This document shows positions 41,628 through 52,291 of a stretch of 64,000 nucleotides of DNA, one piece after another. Source of the DNA: Pseudacidovorax sp. NFM-22. GTDB lineage: Bacteria > Pseudomonadota > Gammaproteobacteria > Burkholderiales > Burkholderiaceae_C. Position 1 is the first letter of the stretch; the number at the start of each line of letters is the position of its first letter. The DNA is taken from contig NZ_JACBFY010000002.1 in the NCBI RefSeq assembly GCF_021401245.1, positions 682,001 through 746,000 of the forward strand, given 5' to 3'. Both the position numbers and the translations under genes were made by a program. The notes below the pieces were generated by a model that made no database searches, was not told the DNA's origin, and saw only the letters and a list, made by a program, of their open reading frames with translations.

Positions 41628-43661
41628 ATGGCCAACCAAGCCCTGATGGCCAACGCGATCCGCGCGTTGGCGATGGACGCCGTCCAGCAAGCCAACTCCG
41701 GGCATCCCGGCGCCCCGATGGGCATGGCCGACATGGCGGCGGCCCTCTGGGGCGAGCACCTCAAGCACAACCCGGCCAACCCGCACTGGGCCGACCGCGA
41801 CCGCTTCGTGCTCTCCAACGGCCATGCTTCGATGCTGATCTACGCCCTGCTGCACCTGACGGGCTACGACCTCCCCATCGAGGAACTGAAGAACTTCCGC
41901 CAGCTGCACAGCCGCACCGCCGGCCACCCGGAAGTGGGCATCACCCCCGGCGTGGAGACCACCACCGGCCCGCTGGGCCAGGGCATCACCAACGCGGTGG
42001 GCTTCGCGCTGGCCGAGAAGCTGCTGGCCGCCGAATTCAACCGCGACGGACATGCCATCGTCGACCACCACACCTATGTCTTCCTGGGCGACGGCTGCCT
42101 GATGGAAGGCATCAGCCACGAGGCCGTGGCCCTGGCCGGCGCCTGGAAGCTGGGCAAGCTGATCGCCCTGTACGACGACAACGGCATCAGCATCGACGGC
42201 AAGGTCGCGCCCTGGTTCATCGATGACACGCCCAAGCGCTTCGAGGCCTGCGGCTGGAACGTGATCGGCCCGGTGGACGGCCATGACGCCGCCGCCGTCT
42301 CCGCGGCCATCGCCCAGGCCAAGACCGGCGAAGGCAGCAAGCCCTCGCTGGTCGTCTGCAAGACGCAGATCGGCAAGGGCAGCCCCAACCGCGCCGGCAC
42401 CGCCAAGGCCCACGGCGAGCCGCTGGGCGCCGACGAGATCGGCCTGACCCGCTCGGCCCTGGGCTGGGAACACGCCCCCTTCGAGCTGCCCGAGGCCGTC
42501 TACCAGGACTGGGACGCCAAGGCCAAGGGCTTGGCCGTCGAAGCCGCCTGGAACGAGAAGTTCGCCGCCTACGCGCAGGCCTTCCCCGACCTGGCCGCTG
42601 CCTTCGAGCGCCGCATGAAGGGCGAGTTGCCCGCCGCCTTCGACCAGGTGGTGGTCGACGCCGTGCTGGCCGCCCACACCAAGGGCGAGACCGTGGCCAG
42701 CCGCAAGGCCAGCCAGCTGGCGCTGGAGACGCTGACGGTGCAACTGCCCGAACTGCTGGGCGGCAGCGCCGACCTGACCGGCTCCAACCTGACCAAGACC
42801 GCCGCCACGCCCGACCTGCGCTTCGCCGCCGACGGCGCCGTGGTGCGCACCGAGGACGGCCGCATCGGCCGCCACATCAACTACGGCGTGCGCGAATTCG
42901 GCATGGCCGCCATCATGAACGGCGTGGCGCTGCATGGCGGCTTCATTCCCTACGGCGGCACCTTCCTGACCTTCAGCGACTACAGCCGCAACGCCATCCG
43001 CATGGCGGCGCTGATGAAGCAGCGCGTGATCCACGTCTTCACGCACGACTCCATCGGCCTGGGCGAGGACGGCCCGACGCACCAGTCGATCGAGCATGCG
43101 GCCAGCCTGCGCCTGATCCCCAACCTGGACGTCTGGCGTCCCGGCGACACCACCGAGACCGTGGTGGCCTGGGCCTGCGCCCTGCGCAACAAGACGCAGC
43201 CCACCGCGCTGCTGCTGTCGCGCCAGAACCTGAACTACGCCCCCAAGGACGAACTGGCCGACATCAGCCGCGGCGCCTACGTGCTGGCCGAGCCCTCGCG
43301 CGTGGGCCTCAAGAAGAAGGCCAAGGCGGTGATCATCGCCACCGGCTCCGAGGTGCAGCTGGCGCTCAAGGCGCAGGAGCTGCTGGCCGCCCGCAAGATT
43401 GCGGTTCGCGTGGTCTCCATGCCCAGCACCACCACCTTCGACCGCCAGGACGTCAAGTACAAGAAGTCCGTCCTGCCCAAGGGCCTGCCGCGCATCGCCG
43501 TGGAGATGGGCAGCACCGGCGGCTGGTGGAAATACGGCGTCGACGCCGTCGTGGGCATCGACACCTACGGCGAATCGGCGCCCGCCGGCGTGCTGTTCAA
43601 GCACTTCGGCTTCACGCCCGAGAACGTGGCGGCGACGGTCGAGGCCGTCCTCGCCGACTGA
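41628..43661 (+). CDS. tkt: Transketolase
   Basis: 677 residues, full length. His-26 ([14 protein letters not shown]), thiamine-diphosphate motif [13 protein letters not shown] (154-166), DDNGISIDG, and middle-domain [19 protein letters not shown] sequence ([20 protein letters not shown]) are present. Moves two-carbon units between sugar phosphates in the pentose phosphate pathway. Followed after 33 bp by gap, a common pairing in Burkholderiales that joins pentose phosphate and triose metabolism. Confidence 0.97.
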   Translation: MANQALMANAIRALAMDAVQQANSGHPGAPMGMADMAAALWGEHLKHNPANPHWADRDRFVLSNGHASMLIYALLHLTGYDLPIEELKNFRQLHSRTAGHPEVGITPGVETTTGPLGQGITNAVGFALAEKLLAAEFNRDGHAIVDHHTYVFLGDGCLMEGISHEAVALAGAWKLGKLIALYDDNGISIDGKVAPWFIDDTPKRFEACGWNVIGPVDGHDAAAVSAAIAQAKTGEGSKPSLVVCKTQIGKGSPNRAGTAKAHGEPLGADEIGLTRSALGWEHAPFELPEAVYQDWDAKAKGLAVEAAWNEKFAAYAQAFPDLAAAFERRMKGELPAAFDQVVVDAVLAAHTKGETVASRKASQLALETLTVQLPELLGGSADLTGSNLTKTAATPDLRFAADGAVVRTEDGRIGRHINYGVREFGMAAIMNGVALHGGFIPYGGTFLTFSDYSRNAIRMAALMKQRVIHVFTHDSIGLGEDGPTHQSIEHAASLRLIPNLDVWRPGDTTETVVAWACALRNKTQPTALLLSRQNLNYAPKDELADISRGAYVLAEPSRVGLKKKAKAVIIATGSEVQLALKAQELLAARKIAVRVVSMPSTTTFDRQDVKYKKSVLPKGLPRIAVEMGSTGGWWKYGVDAVVGIDTYGESAPAGVLFKHFGFTPENVAATVEAVLAD

Positions 43662-44693
<1,032 letters not shown>

Positions 44694-44739
44694 GCAGCGC
44701 CGCACGGGCTGCCCCGGCGGCCCCTGGACTGCGATGAAG

Positions 44740-44768
44740 AGCGCGCCCCCGTGGCGCGCTTTTCTTTT
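44740..44768 (+). terminator. Intrinsic terminator of tkt-gap
   Basis: Stem AGCGCGCC (44740-44747) and GGCGCGCT (44753-44760) with a 5-nt loop, then TTTCTTTT. Placed 47 bp after the gap stop, the best terminator in the window. Confidence 0.85.
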
Positions 44769-44780
44769 GGCGCTCCGGCG

Positions 44781-46181
44781 TCATGCCCGCGGGCCCGCAC
44801 CCGCAATCCGACGCGCCACGTCGATGGTCCCGCGGTCGTGCAGCCACGGGCCGATCACCTGCACACCCAGCGGCAGCCCGCCCGCCCCCGCCATCACCGG
44901 CACGGCCGTGGCGGGCAGGCTGGCCAGCGAGGCGAGGCTGGCCCAGGCGGACTGGGCCTCGTAAGGGGTGTCCTCGCCGTCGATGCGCAGGGTGCGCCGC
45001 CCCCAGTCCGGATCGTCCTGGTGCGCGAAGGCGGCGCAGCCGAAGGCCGGCATCACGATGGCATCGACCCGCTCCAGCAGCGCAAAGCACTGCGCCCGCA
45101 GCCGGCCGCGGTCGGCCACCAGGCGAATCCATTCGTGCGCGTTCAGGTCGCACTCGGCGCCGGGCTCGAAGGCGCCGAGCACCGTCATCACCCACTGCTG
45201 GTAGGCCCGGTGCAGCACCGCCAGGTCGGGCAGGGCGCCGGGCGGCAGATCCGCCGCGCTCATGATCCGGGCGCCCTGCGCCTGCAGCCGCCGCGCCGCC
45301 TCGGCCACCGCGCCGCGCACCTCGGCATCGGCCGGGGCGAGCGGATGGGCGTCCAGCACCAGCACCTGCCAGCGCGCCGGGTCGGGCTGCCGCGGCGGCG
45401 GCAGTTGCAGCTGCCAGGCCTGGGCCATGGGCATCTCCGGGCCGGCGAGCACGTCCAGCGCCAGGAGCAGGTCGTCGGCCGTGCGCGCAATGGGGCCGAT
45501 GACCGTGGGCAGGTCGGGCGGCGGGCCCAGCGTGTCGGGTGTGCCGGGAAAGGCCTGGCCGCGCATCGGCAGGATGCCGGGGCTGGGCTTGTGCGCCCAC
45601 ACGCCGCAGAAATGCGCGGGCACGCGCAGCGAGCCCATCAGGTCCGAACCCAGTTCCAGCGCCACCAGGCCCGCGGCCAGCGCGGCCGCGCCGCCGCCGG
45701 AGGAGCCGCCCGGCGTGCGCGAGGCGTCCAGCGGATGCACCGTGCGGCCGTGGATCGGGTTGGCCGTCTGCCAGTCGGCCAGGGCCGCGGGCACATTGGT
45801 CTTGCCGAGGATGACGGCGCCCGCGGCCTTGAGCCGCTGCACCGCCGCCGCATCGGTCGCCGGGCGGAAGTCGCGGAAGGGCGGCAGGCCCCAGCTGGTG
45901 GGCAGGCCGGCGATGTTGAAGGACTCCTTCACCGTCATCGGCACGCCCAGCAGCGCCGGCCGCTCGCCCTTCGCGCGCCGCGCGTCGGCGGCCCGGGCCT
46001 GGTCGCGGGCGCGGTCGAAGTCGCGCAGCACCACGGCGTTGAGGGCGCCGTCCTTCGCCTCGATGGCGGCGATGGCGGCGTCGCACAGTTCGAGCGCCGT
46101 GGCCTCGCCCGCGGCGACGGCACGCGCGCAGGCGGTGGCGCCCTGGTGGATCAGTGGGGCGAAGTCGGTCGGCTGGGGCAT
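44781..46181 (-). CDS. Amidase (amidase-signature family) 2
   Basis: 466 residues. Triad: Lys-85 (MTVKESFN), Ser-160/161 (TPGGSSGGGAAAL) and nucleophile Ser-184 (DLMGSLRVPA, with Met-Gly instead of Thr-Gly-Gly). Hydrolyses an unknown amide. Convergent with gap and divergent from the DNA glycosylase gene. It shares little with the amidases at 33439 and 54406 outside the core, so these are not a recent duplication. Confidence 0.93.
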   Translation of the reverse strand: MPQPTDFAPLIHQGATACARAVAAGEATALELCDAAIAAIEAKDGALNAVVLRDFDRARDQARAADARRAKGERPALLGVPMTVKESFNIAGLPTSWGLPPFRDFRPATDAAAVQRLKAAGAVILGKTNVPAALADWQTANPIHGRTVHPLDASRTPGGSSGGGAAALAAGLVALELGSDLMGSLRVPAHFCGVWAHKPSPGILPMRGQAFPGTPDTLGPPPDLPTVIGPIARTADDLLLALDVLAGPEMPMAQAWQLQLPPPRQPDPARWQVLVLDAHPLAPADAEVRGAVAEAARRLQAQGARIMSAADLPPGALPDLAVLHRAYQQWVMTVLGAFEPGAECDLNAHEWIRLVADRGRLRAQCFALLERVDAIVMPAFGCAAFAHQDDPDWGRRTLRIDGEDTPYEAQSAWASLASLASLPATAVPVMAGAGGLPLGVQVIGPWLHDRGTIDVARRIAGAGPRA

Positions 46182-46354
46182 GGCAGGCGAGGACGGCGGC
46201 CGAGGCGTGGCGCCGGATGCTGGGTGACGAGGAACCGGCGATTCTGGCGCGATGCACCCGGGCGCGGGCTGTCGGGCGCACCGGCATTCGTCCGGCGCCG
46301 GTGCAGGGACGCGCCTCCTAGACTGGTGCGATCCGTCCTCGCCCCGCTGCCCCC

Positions 46355-46942
46355 GTGACCGCCCCCTCGCCCGCTGCTGCCTTCATCGACTTCCTCGCCC
46401 CCGCCCACGAGGTAGCGCCATCTCTGATCGGCGTCGAGGTGCTGGTCGACGGCGTCGGCGGCCGCATCGTGGAGACCGAGGCCTACGACCGCGAGGACCC
46501 GGCCTCGCACAGCCACCGCGGGCCCACGCCGCGCAATGCGGCCATGTTCGGGCCGCCGGGCCGGGCCTATGTCTATCGCTCCTATGGCATCCACTGGTGC
46601 CTGAACTTCGTCTGCGGCCCCGAGGGCCATGGCGCGGGCGTGCTGATCCGCGCGCTGGCGCCCACCGAGGGCCTGGCCCGCATGCGCGAGCGCCGCGGCG
46701 TGCAGGACGTGCGCCTGCTGGCCGCCGGCCCCGGCCGCGTGGCCCAGGCGCTGGGGGTGGACGCCAGCTTCAACCATCTGCGGCTGGATGCCCCGCCCTT
46801 CGAACTCCGTCCGCGGCCCGCTGGCGAGAACATCCAGGTGCAGACCGGGCCGCGCATCGGCATCACCCGCGCGGCGGACGTGCCCTGGCGCTTTGGCGAG
46901 GCGGCCTCGCCTTTCCTGAGCCGGCCCTTTCCCAGGCGGTGA
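46355..46942 (+). CDS. DNA-3-methyladenine glycosylase (AAG/MPG family)
   Basis: 195 residues from a GTG start at 46355; no better ATG keeps the N-terminus. Motifs: [48 protein letters not shown], with the likely catalytic Glu-42, intercalating Tyr-44, and His-52; then [15 protein letters not shown]. Removes alkylated and deaminated bases in base-excision repair. Length fits the family. Monocistronic by position. Confidence 0.92.
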   Translation: MTAPSPAAAFIDFLAPAHEVAPSLIGVEVLVDGVGGRIVETEAYDREDPASHSHRGPTPRNAAMFGPPGRAYVYRSYGIHWCLNFVCGPEGHGAGVLIRALAPTEGLARMRERRGVQDVRLLAAGPGRVAQALGVDASFNHLRLDAPPFELRPRPAGENIQVQTGPRIGITRAADVPWRFGEAASPFLSRPFPRR

Positions 46943-47076
46943 CGTCCTTCGCGGAAAGGCCCCAACCCGCCGGGTGATGTCCGACGGTCAACCCGTGCGC
47001 CGTGTGTCGCCGGGGGCTTTCGAGTCGCTGGCCCGGGCTTCGGCAAGCTCAGCCTGGACGGCCTTGGGTCGACTGA

Positions 47077-47104
47077 CCGGCTCCCAGCCGGCGGGCGGCT
47101 TTTT
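47077..47104 (+). terminator. Weak terminator candidate between convergent genes
   Basis: CCGGCT (47077-47082) pairs with AGCCGG (47086-47091) around CCC; after eight G/C-rich bases a TTTTT run follows. A smaller GCCG/CGGC stem ends directly at the T-run. Lies between the glycosylase and the convergent MFS gene. Confidence 0.4.
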
Positions 47105-47131
47105 GCGCGGCCGTGCGGCTCTGGCCGGCGC

Positions 47132-48349
47132 TCAGCCCCGGCGCGCCGGCCAGAGCCCCACGGCCAGCGTGGCCCCGGCGCTGGCCATCGCCAGCAGCAC
47201 CACGCCGAACCAGCCCGCATGGGCCAGCACCTGGCTGCCCAGCGCGGCGCCGGCGGCCATGCCGATGAACATGCCGGTGAACAGCAGCGCATTGAGCCGG
47301 CTGCGGGCGCCGGGGTCCAGGCTGTAGACCAGCGTCTGGTGCGCCACCAGCGTGGCCTGCACGCCGAAGTCGAAGCCGATGGCGGCCACCACCAGCAGGC
47401 CGATCTGCGCGGCGGGCGGCAGCAGGTCCTGCACCAGCAGCAGCGCGAAGGAGAGCAGCGCCAGCCCGGCCCCCAGTTGCGTCACCCGGTTGGGACCGCG
47501 GCGGTCGGCCAGGCGACCCGCCAGCGGCGCGGCCAGCGCACCGGCGGCGCCGGCCAGGCCGAAGGCGCCGGCCGCGGCGCTGCCCATCTGGAAGCGCTCG
47601 TGCAGCATCACTGCCAGCGTGGACCAGAAGGCGCTGAAGCCGATCGACAGCAGGCCCTGCGCCAGCGTCGCGCGGCGCAGCGGCCCGTAGCGCTTCCACA
47701 GCTGGACCAGCGAAGCCATGAGCTGGCCATAGCTCAGCTGGGTCGTCGGCACGAAGCGCGGCAGCCCGCGCCACAGGGCGAGGCCGATCAGCGCGATGGA
47801 GCCGGCCGCGGCCAGGAAGACGGCGCGCCAGCCCCATTGCTGACCCACCAGCCCGCTGGCCACGCGCGACAGCAGGATGCCCAGCAGCAGCCCGGTCATC
47901 ACGGTGCCGACGGTGCGACCGCGGTGCGCCTCGGGTGCCAGCGCGGCGGCGGCAGGCACGATGTCCTGCGCCAGCGTGGCCGTGAGGCCGATGGCCAGGC
48001 TGGCCACCAGCAGCGCGCCCAGGCCGGGCGCCAGCGCGCTGGCCAGCAGCGCCAGCATCAGCAGCACCACCTTGACCAGGATGATGCGGCGACGGTCGTA
48101 GCGGTCGCCCAGCGGGATCAGCAGCAGGATGCCGGCGGCATAGCCGAGCTGGGTGAGGGTGGGCACGAGGCCGGTCTGGGCCGGGCTGGCGCCCAGGTCC
48201 GCACCCAGGATGCCGAGCAGCGGTTGCGCGTAGTAGAGGGCGGCGGCGCCCAGGCCGGCGCCCGCGGCCAGCATCAGCACCAGCGGCCGCGACAGGTCGG
48301 GCTGGGCAGGCTCGGCGGCGGAACCGGCGGCAAGAGGAAGGGATGACAT
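47132..48349 (-). CDS. MFS transporter (DHA1-like)
   Basis: 405 residues with about 12 hydrophobic helices. MFS motif A appears as LIPLGDRYDRRRIILVKV, and RLADRRGPNRV in the second half. The YYAQPLLGILGADLG sequence in helix 1 region is typical of a large uncharacterised MFS group in proteobacteria. Divergent from a LysR gene, the usual regulator arrangement for exporters. A perfect GC-rich hairpin lies in its leader (48371-48402). Confidence 0.88.
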   Translation of the reverse strand: MSSLPLAAGSAAEPAQPDLSRPLVLMLAAGAGLGAAALYYAQPLLGILGADLGASPAQTGLVPTLTQLGYAAGILLLIPLGDRYDRRRIILVKVVLLMLALLASALAPGLGALLVASLAIGLTATLAQDIVPAAAALAPEAHRGRTVGTVMTGLLLGILLSRVASGLVGQQWGWRAVFLAAAGSIALIGLALWRGLPRFVPTTQLSYGQLMASLVQLWKRYGPLRRATLAQGLLSIGFSAFWSTLAVMLHERFQMGSAAAGAFGLAGAAGALAAPLAGRLADRRGPNRVTQLGAGLALLSFALLLVQDLLPPAAQIGLLVVAAIGFDFGVQATLVAHQTLVYSLDPGARSRLNALLFTGMFIGMAAGAALGSQVLAHAGWFGVVLLAMASAGATLAVGLWPARRG

Positions 48350-48370
48350 GGGGAACTCCTTGGCAGTCTG

Positions 48371-48402
48371 CGGCGGCGCCCTTTGTTTCCGAGGCGCCGC
48401 CG
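48371..48402. promoter_or_regulatory. Perfect 10-bp inverted repeat in the MFS leader
   Basis: CGGCGGCGCC (48371-48380) and GGCGCCGCCG (48393-48402) flank a 12-nt loop, about 20 bases before the MFS start on the minus strand. It could form a stable leader hairpin near the ribosome site or serve as a protein site. Confidence 0.5.
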
Positions 48403-48412
48403 AATGGGGAGC

Positions 48413-48427
48413 ATTCTTTCAACGAAT
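48413..48427. promoter_or_regulatory. Possible LysR box
   Basis: ATTC-TTTCAAC-GAAT contains T-N11-A with 4-bp symmetry, in the 128-bp gap between the divergent MFS and LysR genes. The match is short; only the location supports it. Confidence 0.35.
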
Positions 48428-48477
48428 GACAAAAAGCTGTAGACGGCTGGATTGCAGATCAGCTATACGTCCGACGC

Positions 48478-49398
48478 ATGAAAGAAGCGCCGCTCGCCAT
48501 CGACCGCCTGGACCTGCTGCAGACCTTCGTGCGCATCGTGGACGCCGGCAGCCTCTCTGCCGCCGCCCAGCAGATGGGCAGCACCCAGCCCACCGTCAGC
48601 CGCCGCCTGCAGGCGCTGGAGCGCAGCCTGGGCCTGCGGCTGCTGCACCGCTCCACCCATGCGATGGCGCTGACCGAGGACGGGGAGCGCTGCCTGGCCC
48701 AGGCGCGCGAACTGCTGGAGCGCTGGGACAGCTTCGAGGCCGACGTGCGCGGCGCCCGCAACACGCCGCGCGGCCACCTGCGCGTGCTGGTGCCGCATGC
48801 CTTCGGCCAGGACCAGCTGATGGCGCCGCTGCTGGGCTTCCTGCAGGCCCATCCCGAGGTCAGCGTCGAATGGCTGCTGCACGACCGGCAGCCGGACTTC
48901 ATCGCCGAGAGCATCGACTGCGCGATCCGCGTGGGCGCCGTGAGCGATCCGTCGGTGGTCGCCCAGCGCCTGACCGAGATCCAGCGCATCGTGGTGGCAC
49001 CGCCCGGCCTCTGGGGCCACGGCCCGCCGCCCGAGGCGCCGCAGCAGCTGGCCGCCCTGCCCTGGCTGGCGCTGCAGACCTTCTACCGCGACGAGGTCAC
49101 GCTCACGCACGAGGCCGACGGCAGGCGCGAAACCTTCGCCATCCGCCCCCGCCTCGCCACCGACAGCCTCTACGCCACCCGCCGCGCCGTGCTCGGCGGG
49201 GCCGGTATCGCGCTGGTGTCGGCCTGGGCCGTGGCGCCGGACCTGGCCGAGGGCCGGCTGGTGCGCCTGGCGCCGCAGTGGGTGGGCGATCCGCTGCCCA
49301 TCTACCTGATGCATCCCTACGCGCGCCAGTACCCGCCGCGGTTGCGCGCCTTCACCGCGTGGATGCGCGAGCACATGCCGTCGCCCGACCACTTCTGA
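48478..49398 (+). CDS. LysR-family regulator
   Basis: 306 residues; start MKEAPLAIDRLDLLQTFVRIVDAGSLSAAAQQMGSTQPTVSRRLQALERSLG, a standard LysR HTH. Effector domain: VLVPHAFGQDQLMAPLLGFLQAHPEVSVEWLLHD, AIRVGAVSDPSVVAQRLTEIQRIVVAPP and LGGAGIALVSAWAVAPDLAEGRLVRLAP, of the CrgA/DmlR-like group. Probably controls the divergent MFS gene. The C-terminus ends in LRAFTAWMREHMPS. Confidence 0.92.
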   Translation: MKEAPLAIDRLDLLQTFVRIVDAGSLSAAAQQMGSTQPTVSRRLQALERSLGLRLLHRSTHAMALTEDGERCLAQARELLERWDSFEADVRGARNTPRGHLRVLVPHAFGQDQLMAPLLGFLQAHPEVSVEWLLHDRQPDFIAESIDCAIRVGAVSDPSVVAQRLTEIQRIVVAPPGLWGHGPPPEAPQQLAALPWLALQTFYRDEVTLTHEADGRRETFAIRPRLATDSLYATRRAVLGGAGIALVSAWAVAPDLAEGRLVRLAPQWVGDPLPIYLMHPYARQYPPRLRAFTAWMREHMPSPDHF

Positions 49399-49491
49399 CC
49401 GCACGCACCCCGCCGCCCGGCGCCGCCCAGCGCCGCCCAGCGCCGCCGCGTCGCACGGTCCGCGAGGCGGCTCCTTACCATCGGCCCCGCC

Positions 49492-50814
49492 ATGTTCCGC
49501 CTGCCCCGCACCGCCACCGCGCCCTTCTGCCCTTCCGAAGTCAAGGGCAGCGTCACCGTCGACCCCAGCCAGCCCTTCCACAGGAAGCTGCTGAAGTTCG
49601 CCGGCCCCGGCCTGCTGGTGTCGGTGGGCTACATGGACCCGGGCAACTGGGCCACCGACATCGAGGCCGGCTCGCGCTTCGGCTACGGCCTGCTCTTCGT
49701 GGTGCTGCTGGCCAGCCTGGCGGCGATGCTGCTGCAGACCCTGTGCGTGCGCCTGGGCCTGGCAGGCGGGCTGGACCTGGCCCGCGCCTGCCGCCAGCGC
49801 TACGGCCCGCGCACCAACCGCTTCCTGTGGCTGGGCGCCGAGCTGGCCATCGTGGCCTGCGACCTGGCCGAGGTGCTGGGCAGCGCGCTGGCGCTGCACC
49901 TGCTGCTGGGCGTTTCCATTCCCGTGGGCATCGCCATCACGGCCTTCGACACGCTGCTGGTGCTGGGCCTGCAGGGCGCGGGCTTCCGCCGCGTCGAGGC
50001 CATCGTGCTCGGCCTGGTGCTGACCATCGCCGGCTGTTTCGCGGTCGAACTGGCGATGGCCCAGCCCAACTGGTTCGGCGTGGCGATGGGCTTCGTGCCC
50101 AGCCTGGAGCGGCTGCAGCAGCCGGGCGCGCTGTACCTGGCCATCGGCATCGTGGGCGCGACGGTGATGCCGCACAACCTGTACCTGCATTCCTCCATCG
50201 TGCAGACCCGGCTGGTGGCGCGCACGCCCGCGGCCACGCGCGAGGCGGTGCGCCTGGGCACGATGGACGCCGTGCTTTCGCTCACGCTGGCGCTGTTCGT
50301 CAACGCTGCCATCCTGATCCTGGCAGCCAGCGCCTTCCACGGCGGCGGGCGCGCGCCGGTCACCGAGATCGAGGACGCCTACCGGCTCATCGAGCCGGTG
50401 GTGGGCGGCCTGGCGGCCACGCTCTTCGGCATCGCGCTGCTGGCCTCGGGCCAGAGCTCGACCTTCACCGGAACCATCGCCGGCCAGATCATCATGGAAG
50501 GCTTCCTGGACCTGAAGATCCCCTGCTGGCAGCGGCGGCTGATCACCCGGGCGCTGGCCATCGTGCCGGCCTTCGTGGGCGTGTGGTGGTTCGGCGATGG
50601 CGGCGTGGGCAAGATGCTGGTGCTGAGCCAGGTGGTGCTGAGCTTCCAGCTGCCCTTCGCCATCTGGCCGCTGGTGCGCTTCACCAGCGACAAACGGCTG
50701 ATGGGCGAGTTCGCCAGCGGGCCGTGGATGAAGGGCGCGGCCTGGGGGCTGTTCGCGGTGATCGGCGCGGCCAATGTGTGGCTGGTCTGGACGGTGGCGA
50801 CGGGGCAGGGCTGA
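49492..50814 (+). CDS. mntH: Nramp-family divalent metal (Mn/Fe) transporter
   Basis: 440 residues with about 11 helices. Nramp metal site: DPGN at 49-52 in helix 1 (SVGYMDPGNWATDIEAG) and MPH at 226-228 in helix 6 (GATVMPHNLYLHSS). Later SGQSSTFTGTIAGQIIMEGFL. Imports Mn or Fe with protons across the inner membrane. No MntR site or riboswitch could be recognised upstream. The N-terminus has a ~30-residue soluble tail before helix 1. Gene symbol given for the family; the metal preference is not proven. Confidence 0.93.
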   Translation: MFRLPRTATAPFCPSEVKGSVTVDPSQPFHRKLLKFAGPGLLVSVGYMDPGNWATDIEAGSRFGYGLLFVVLLASLAAMLLQTLCVRLGLAGGLDLARACRQRYGPRTNRFLWLGAELAIVACDLAEVLGSALALHLLLGVSIPVGIAITAFDTLLVLGLQGAGFRRVEAIVLGLVLTIAGCFAVELAMAQPNWFGVAMGFVPSLERLQQPGALYLAIGIVGATVMPHNLYLHSSIVQTRLVARTPAATREAVRLGTMDAVLSLTLALFVNAAILILAASAFHGGGRAPVTEIEDAYRLIEPVVGGLAATLFGIALLASGQSSTFTGTIAGQIIMEGFLDLKIPCWQRRLITRALAIVPAFVGVWWFGDGGVGKMLVLSQVVLSFQLPFAIWPLVRFTSDKRLMGEFASGPWMKGAAWGLFAVIGAANVWLVWTVATGQG

Positions 50815-50957
50815 GCCGACGGCAATGGCCGCCGTCGCCCCGCGGTGCGACGCGGCTCGGGGCCGGCGCCGAGGCGAGGCGAGGCGGCCCCGCAATCCTC
50901 CGCGCCAGCCGAGGCCTTCCGGGACAGCGGCAGGACCATCGGGCTACCCTCGGGCGC

Positions 50958-51248
50958 ATGTTCATCGTCACCCTCACCTACATCCGCCCCGTCGAAGAGA
51001 TCGACGCCCACATGGAGGCCCACGTCGCCTGGCTGCGCCGCCATTACGACAGCAGCCTGTTCGTCGCCTCCGGCCGGCAGGTGCCGCGTGTGGGCGGCGT
51101 GATCCTGGCCCGCTCGGGCGACCGCGCCGCCCTGGAGGCGGCCCTGGCCGAAGACCCCTTCGCGCAGCACAAGCTGGCCCGCATCGACATCGTCGAGTTC
51201 ACGCCCAGCATGACCGCGCCCGGCGCCGAGGCGCTCAAGTCGATATGA
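50958..51248 (+). CDS. YciI-family protein
   Basis: 96 residues; start MFIVTLTYIRPVEEIDAHMEAHVAWLRRHYDSSLFVASGRQVPRVGGVILAR. Dimeric alpha/beta barrel fold of YciI, with the His/Asp pair expected (HVAWL, and ED in the second half). Function in the family is unresolved; some are dehalogenase-like or sensing proteins. Its stop overlaps the next start (ATGA), so it is coupled to the membrane protein gene. Confidence 0.88.
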   Translation: MFIVTLTYIRPVEEIDAHMEAHVAWLRRHYDSSLFVASGRQVPRVGGVILARSGDRAALEAALAEDPFAQHKLARIDIVEFTPSMTAPGAEALKSI

Positions 51249-52162
51249 GCGAGCGCCCGGCCGCGCCGCCGGCCACCGTGGCGCCGTTCAAGCGCGCCCT
51301 GCTGCTGCTCGTGGCCGCCGCGGTGCTGGCCGGCTGCTGGCTGGTGCCGCTGGAGCCCCTGGCCCGCGAGCAGCTGCGCGCCGGCCTGCAGCGCTCGCTC
51401 ACCGCCTTCGCGGCGGCGCGGGCGCTGGGCGCCGTCCTGTCGGTGGCGCAGGGCACGCAGCTGGACGTCAAGCCCGCCGGCGTCGGCCTGAGCCTGGCCC
51501 CGGGCCAGGCGCTCAAGCCGCTCAACGAGCTGGCGGACCGCTTCGCTGCGGTGATGCTGGCCGCCAGCGTGGCCTTCGGCATCCAGCTGCTGATGCTGGG
51601 CATCGGCGGGCATGTGGCAGTGTCGGCCGCGCTGACGGCGGTGCTGCTGGCCTGGCTGGTGCTGCGCTGGCGGGCGGACTCGGCCGCCGCCAGCGCGGAA
51701 AGGGCGGCCGTCGGCGCCGATGCCCCGCGCGCGAGAAAGGACGCCGCGGCGGCACGCGCCCTGCGCTGGCTGTCGCCGGTCTTCGCCGGCCTGCTGCTGG
51801 TGCGCTTCGCGGTGCCGGCCGTGGGCCTGGCCAACGAGGGCGTCTACCGCGCCGTGATGGCGGGCGAATACCAGTCGGCCCTGGCCGTGATCGAGGCCTC
51901 GCCCGAGCAGGTGGTGGGTCGCACGCAACCGGCCGCACCGGCCGAAGAAGGGCTGCTGGAGCGCCTCAAGCGCTGGTCCGAACGCGCCACCGACCTGCGC
52001 GCCGGCTACGAGGCCATCCTGCAGGCCGCCGGCGAATGGACCCGCACCATGGTCCGGCTGATCGCCCTGTTCGTCGTGCAGACCGTGCTGCTGCCGCTGG
52101 GCTTCCTGTGGCTGATGTGGCGGCTGTCGCGCGCCATTGCCGGCACCGCCGCCCGCCGCTGA
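51245..52162 (+). CDS. Unrecognised membrane protein
   Basis: 305 residues; start fixed by the ATGA overlap. An N-terminal hydrophobic helix ends with VLAGC, which could be a lipobox or simply part of the helix. Two further hydrophobic segments follow at about 100-140, one near 180-200 and a last one near 270-295 (LFVVQTVLLPLGFLWLMWRL). Between are Ala-rich soluble stretches. No known family recognised. Coupling to YciI is the only context. Sure that it is a gene, unsure of function. Confidence 0.8.
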   Translation: MSERPAAPPATVAPFKRALLLLVAAAVLAGCWLVPLEPLAREQLRAGLQRSLTAFAAARALGAVLSVAQGTQLDVKPAGVGLSLAPGQALKPLNELADRFAAVMLAASVAFGIQLLMLGIGGHVAVSAALTAVLLAWLVLRWRADSAAASAERAAVGADAPRARKDAAAARALRWLSPVFAGLLLVRFAVPAVGLANEGVYRAVMAGEYQSALAVIEASPEQVVGRTQPAAPAEEGLLERLKRWSERATDLRAGYEAILQAAGEWTRTMVRLIALFVVQTVLLPLGFLWLMWRLSRAIAGTAARR

Positions 52163-52175
52163 GCCGGCAGTCTCT

Positions 52176-52210
52176 CCCTCTCCCCTCGCGGGAGAGGGCT
52201 GGGGAGAGGG
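52176..52210. repeat. Extragenic palindrome, single copy
   Basis: CCCTCTCCCCTCGCGGGAGA core continuing into GGGCTGGGGAGAGGG. Lies 14 bp after a stop codon and before the convergent pirin gene. Confidence 0.7.
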
Positions 52211-52291
52211 GGCCGCCGCGGAGGCACAGCCCGCATCTCGACCGCGGCAGACCGACTCGCGCAGCGCCCTGCATGCGGCAGGACGCCCCCC

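Noticed and set aside
49400-49491. Manganese riboswitch or MntR site before the Nramp gene
   Set aside because: No conserved yybP-ykoY-like pairing or palindromic MntR site could be recognised in the short GC-rich leader.
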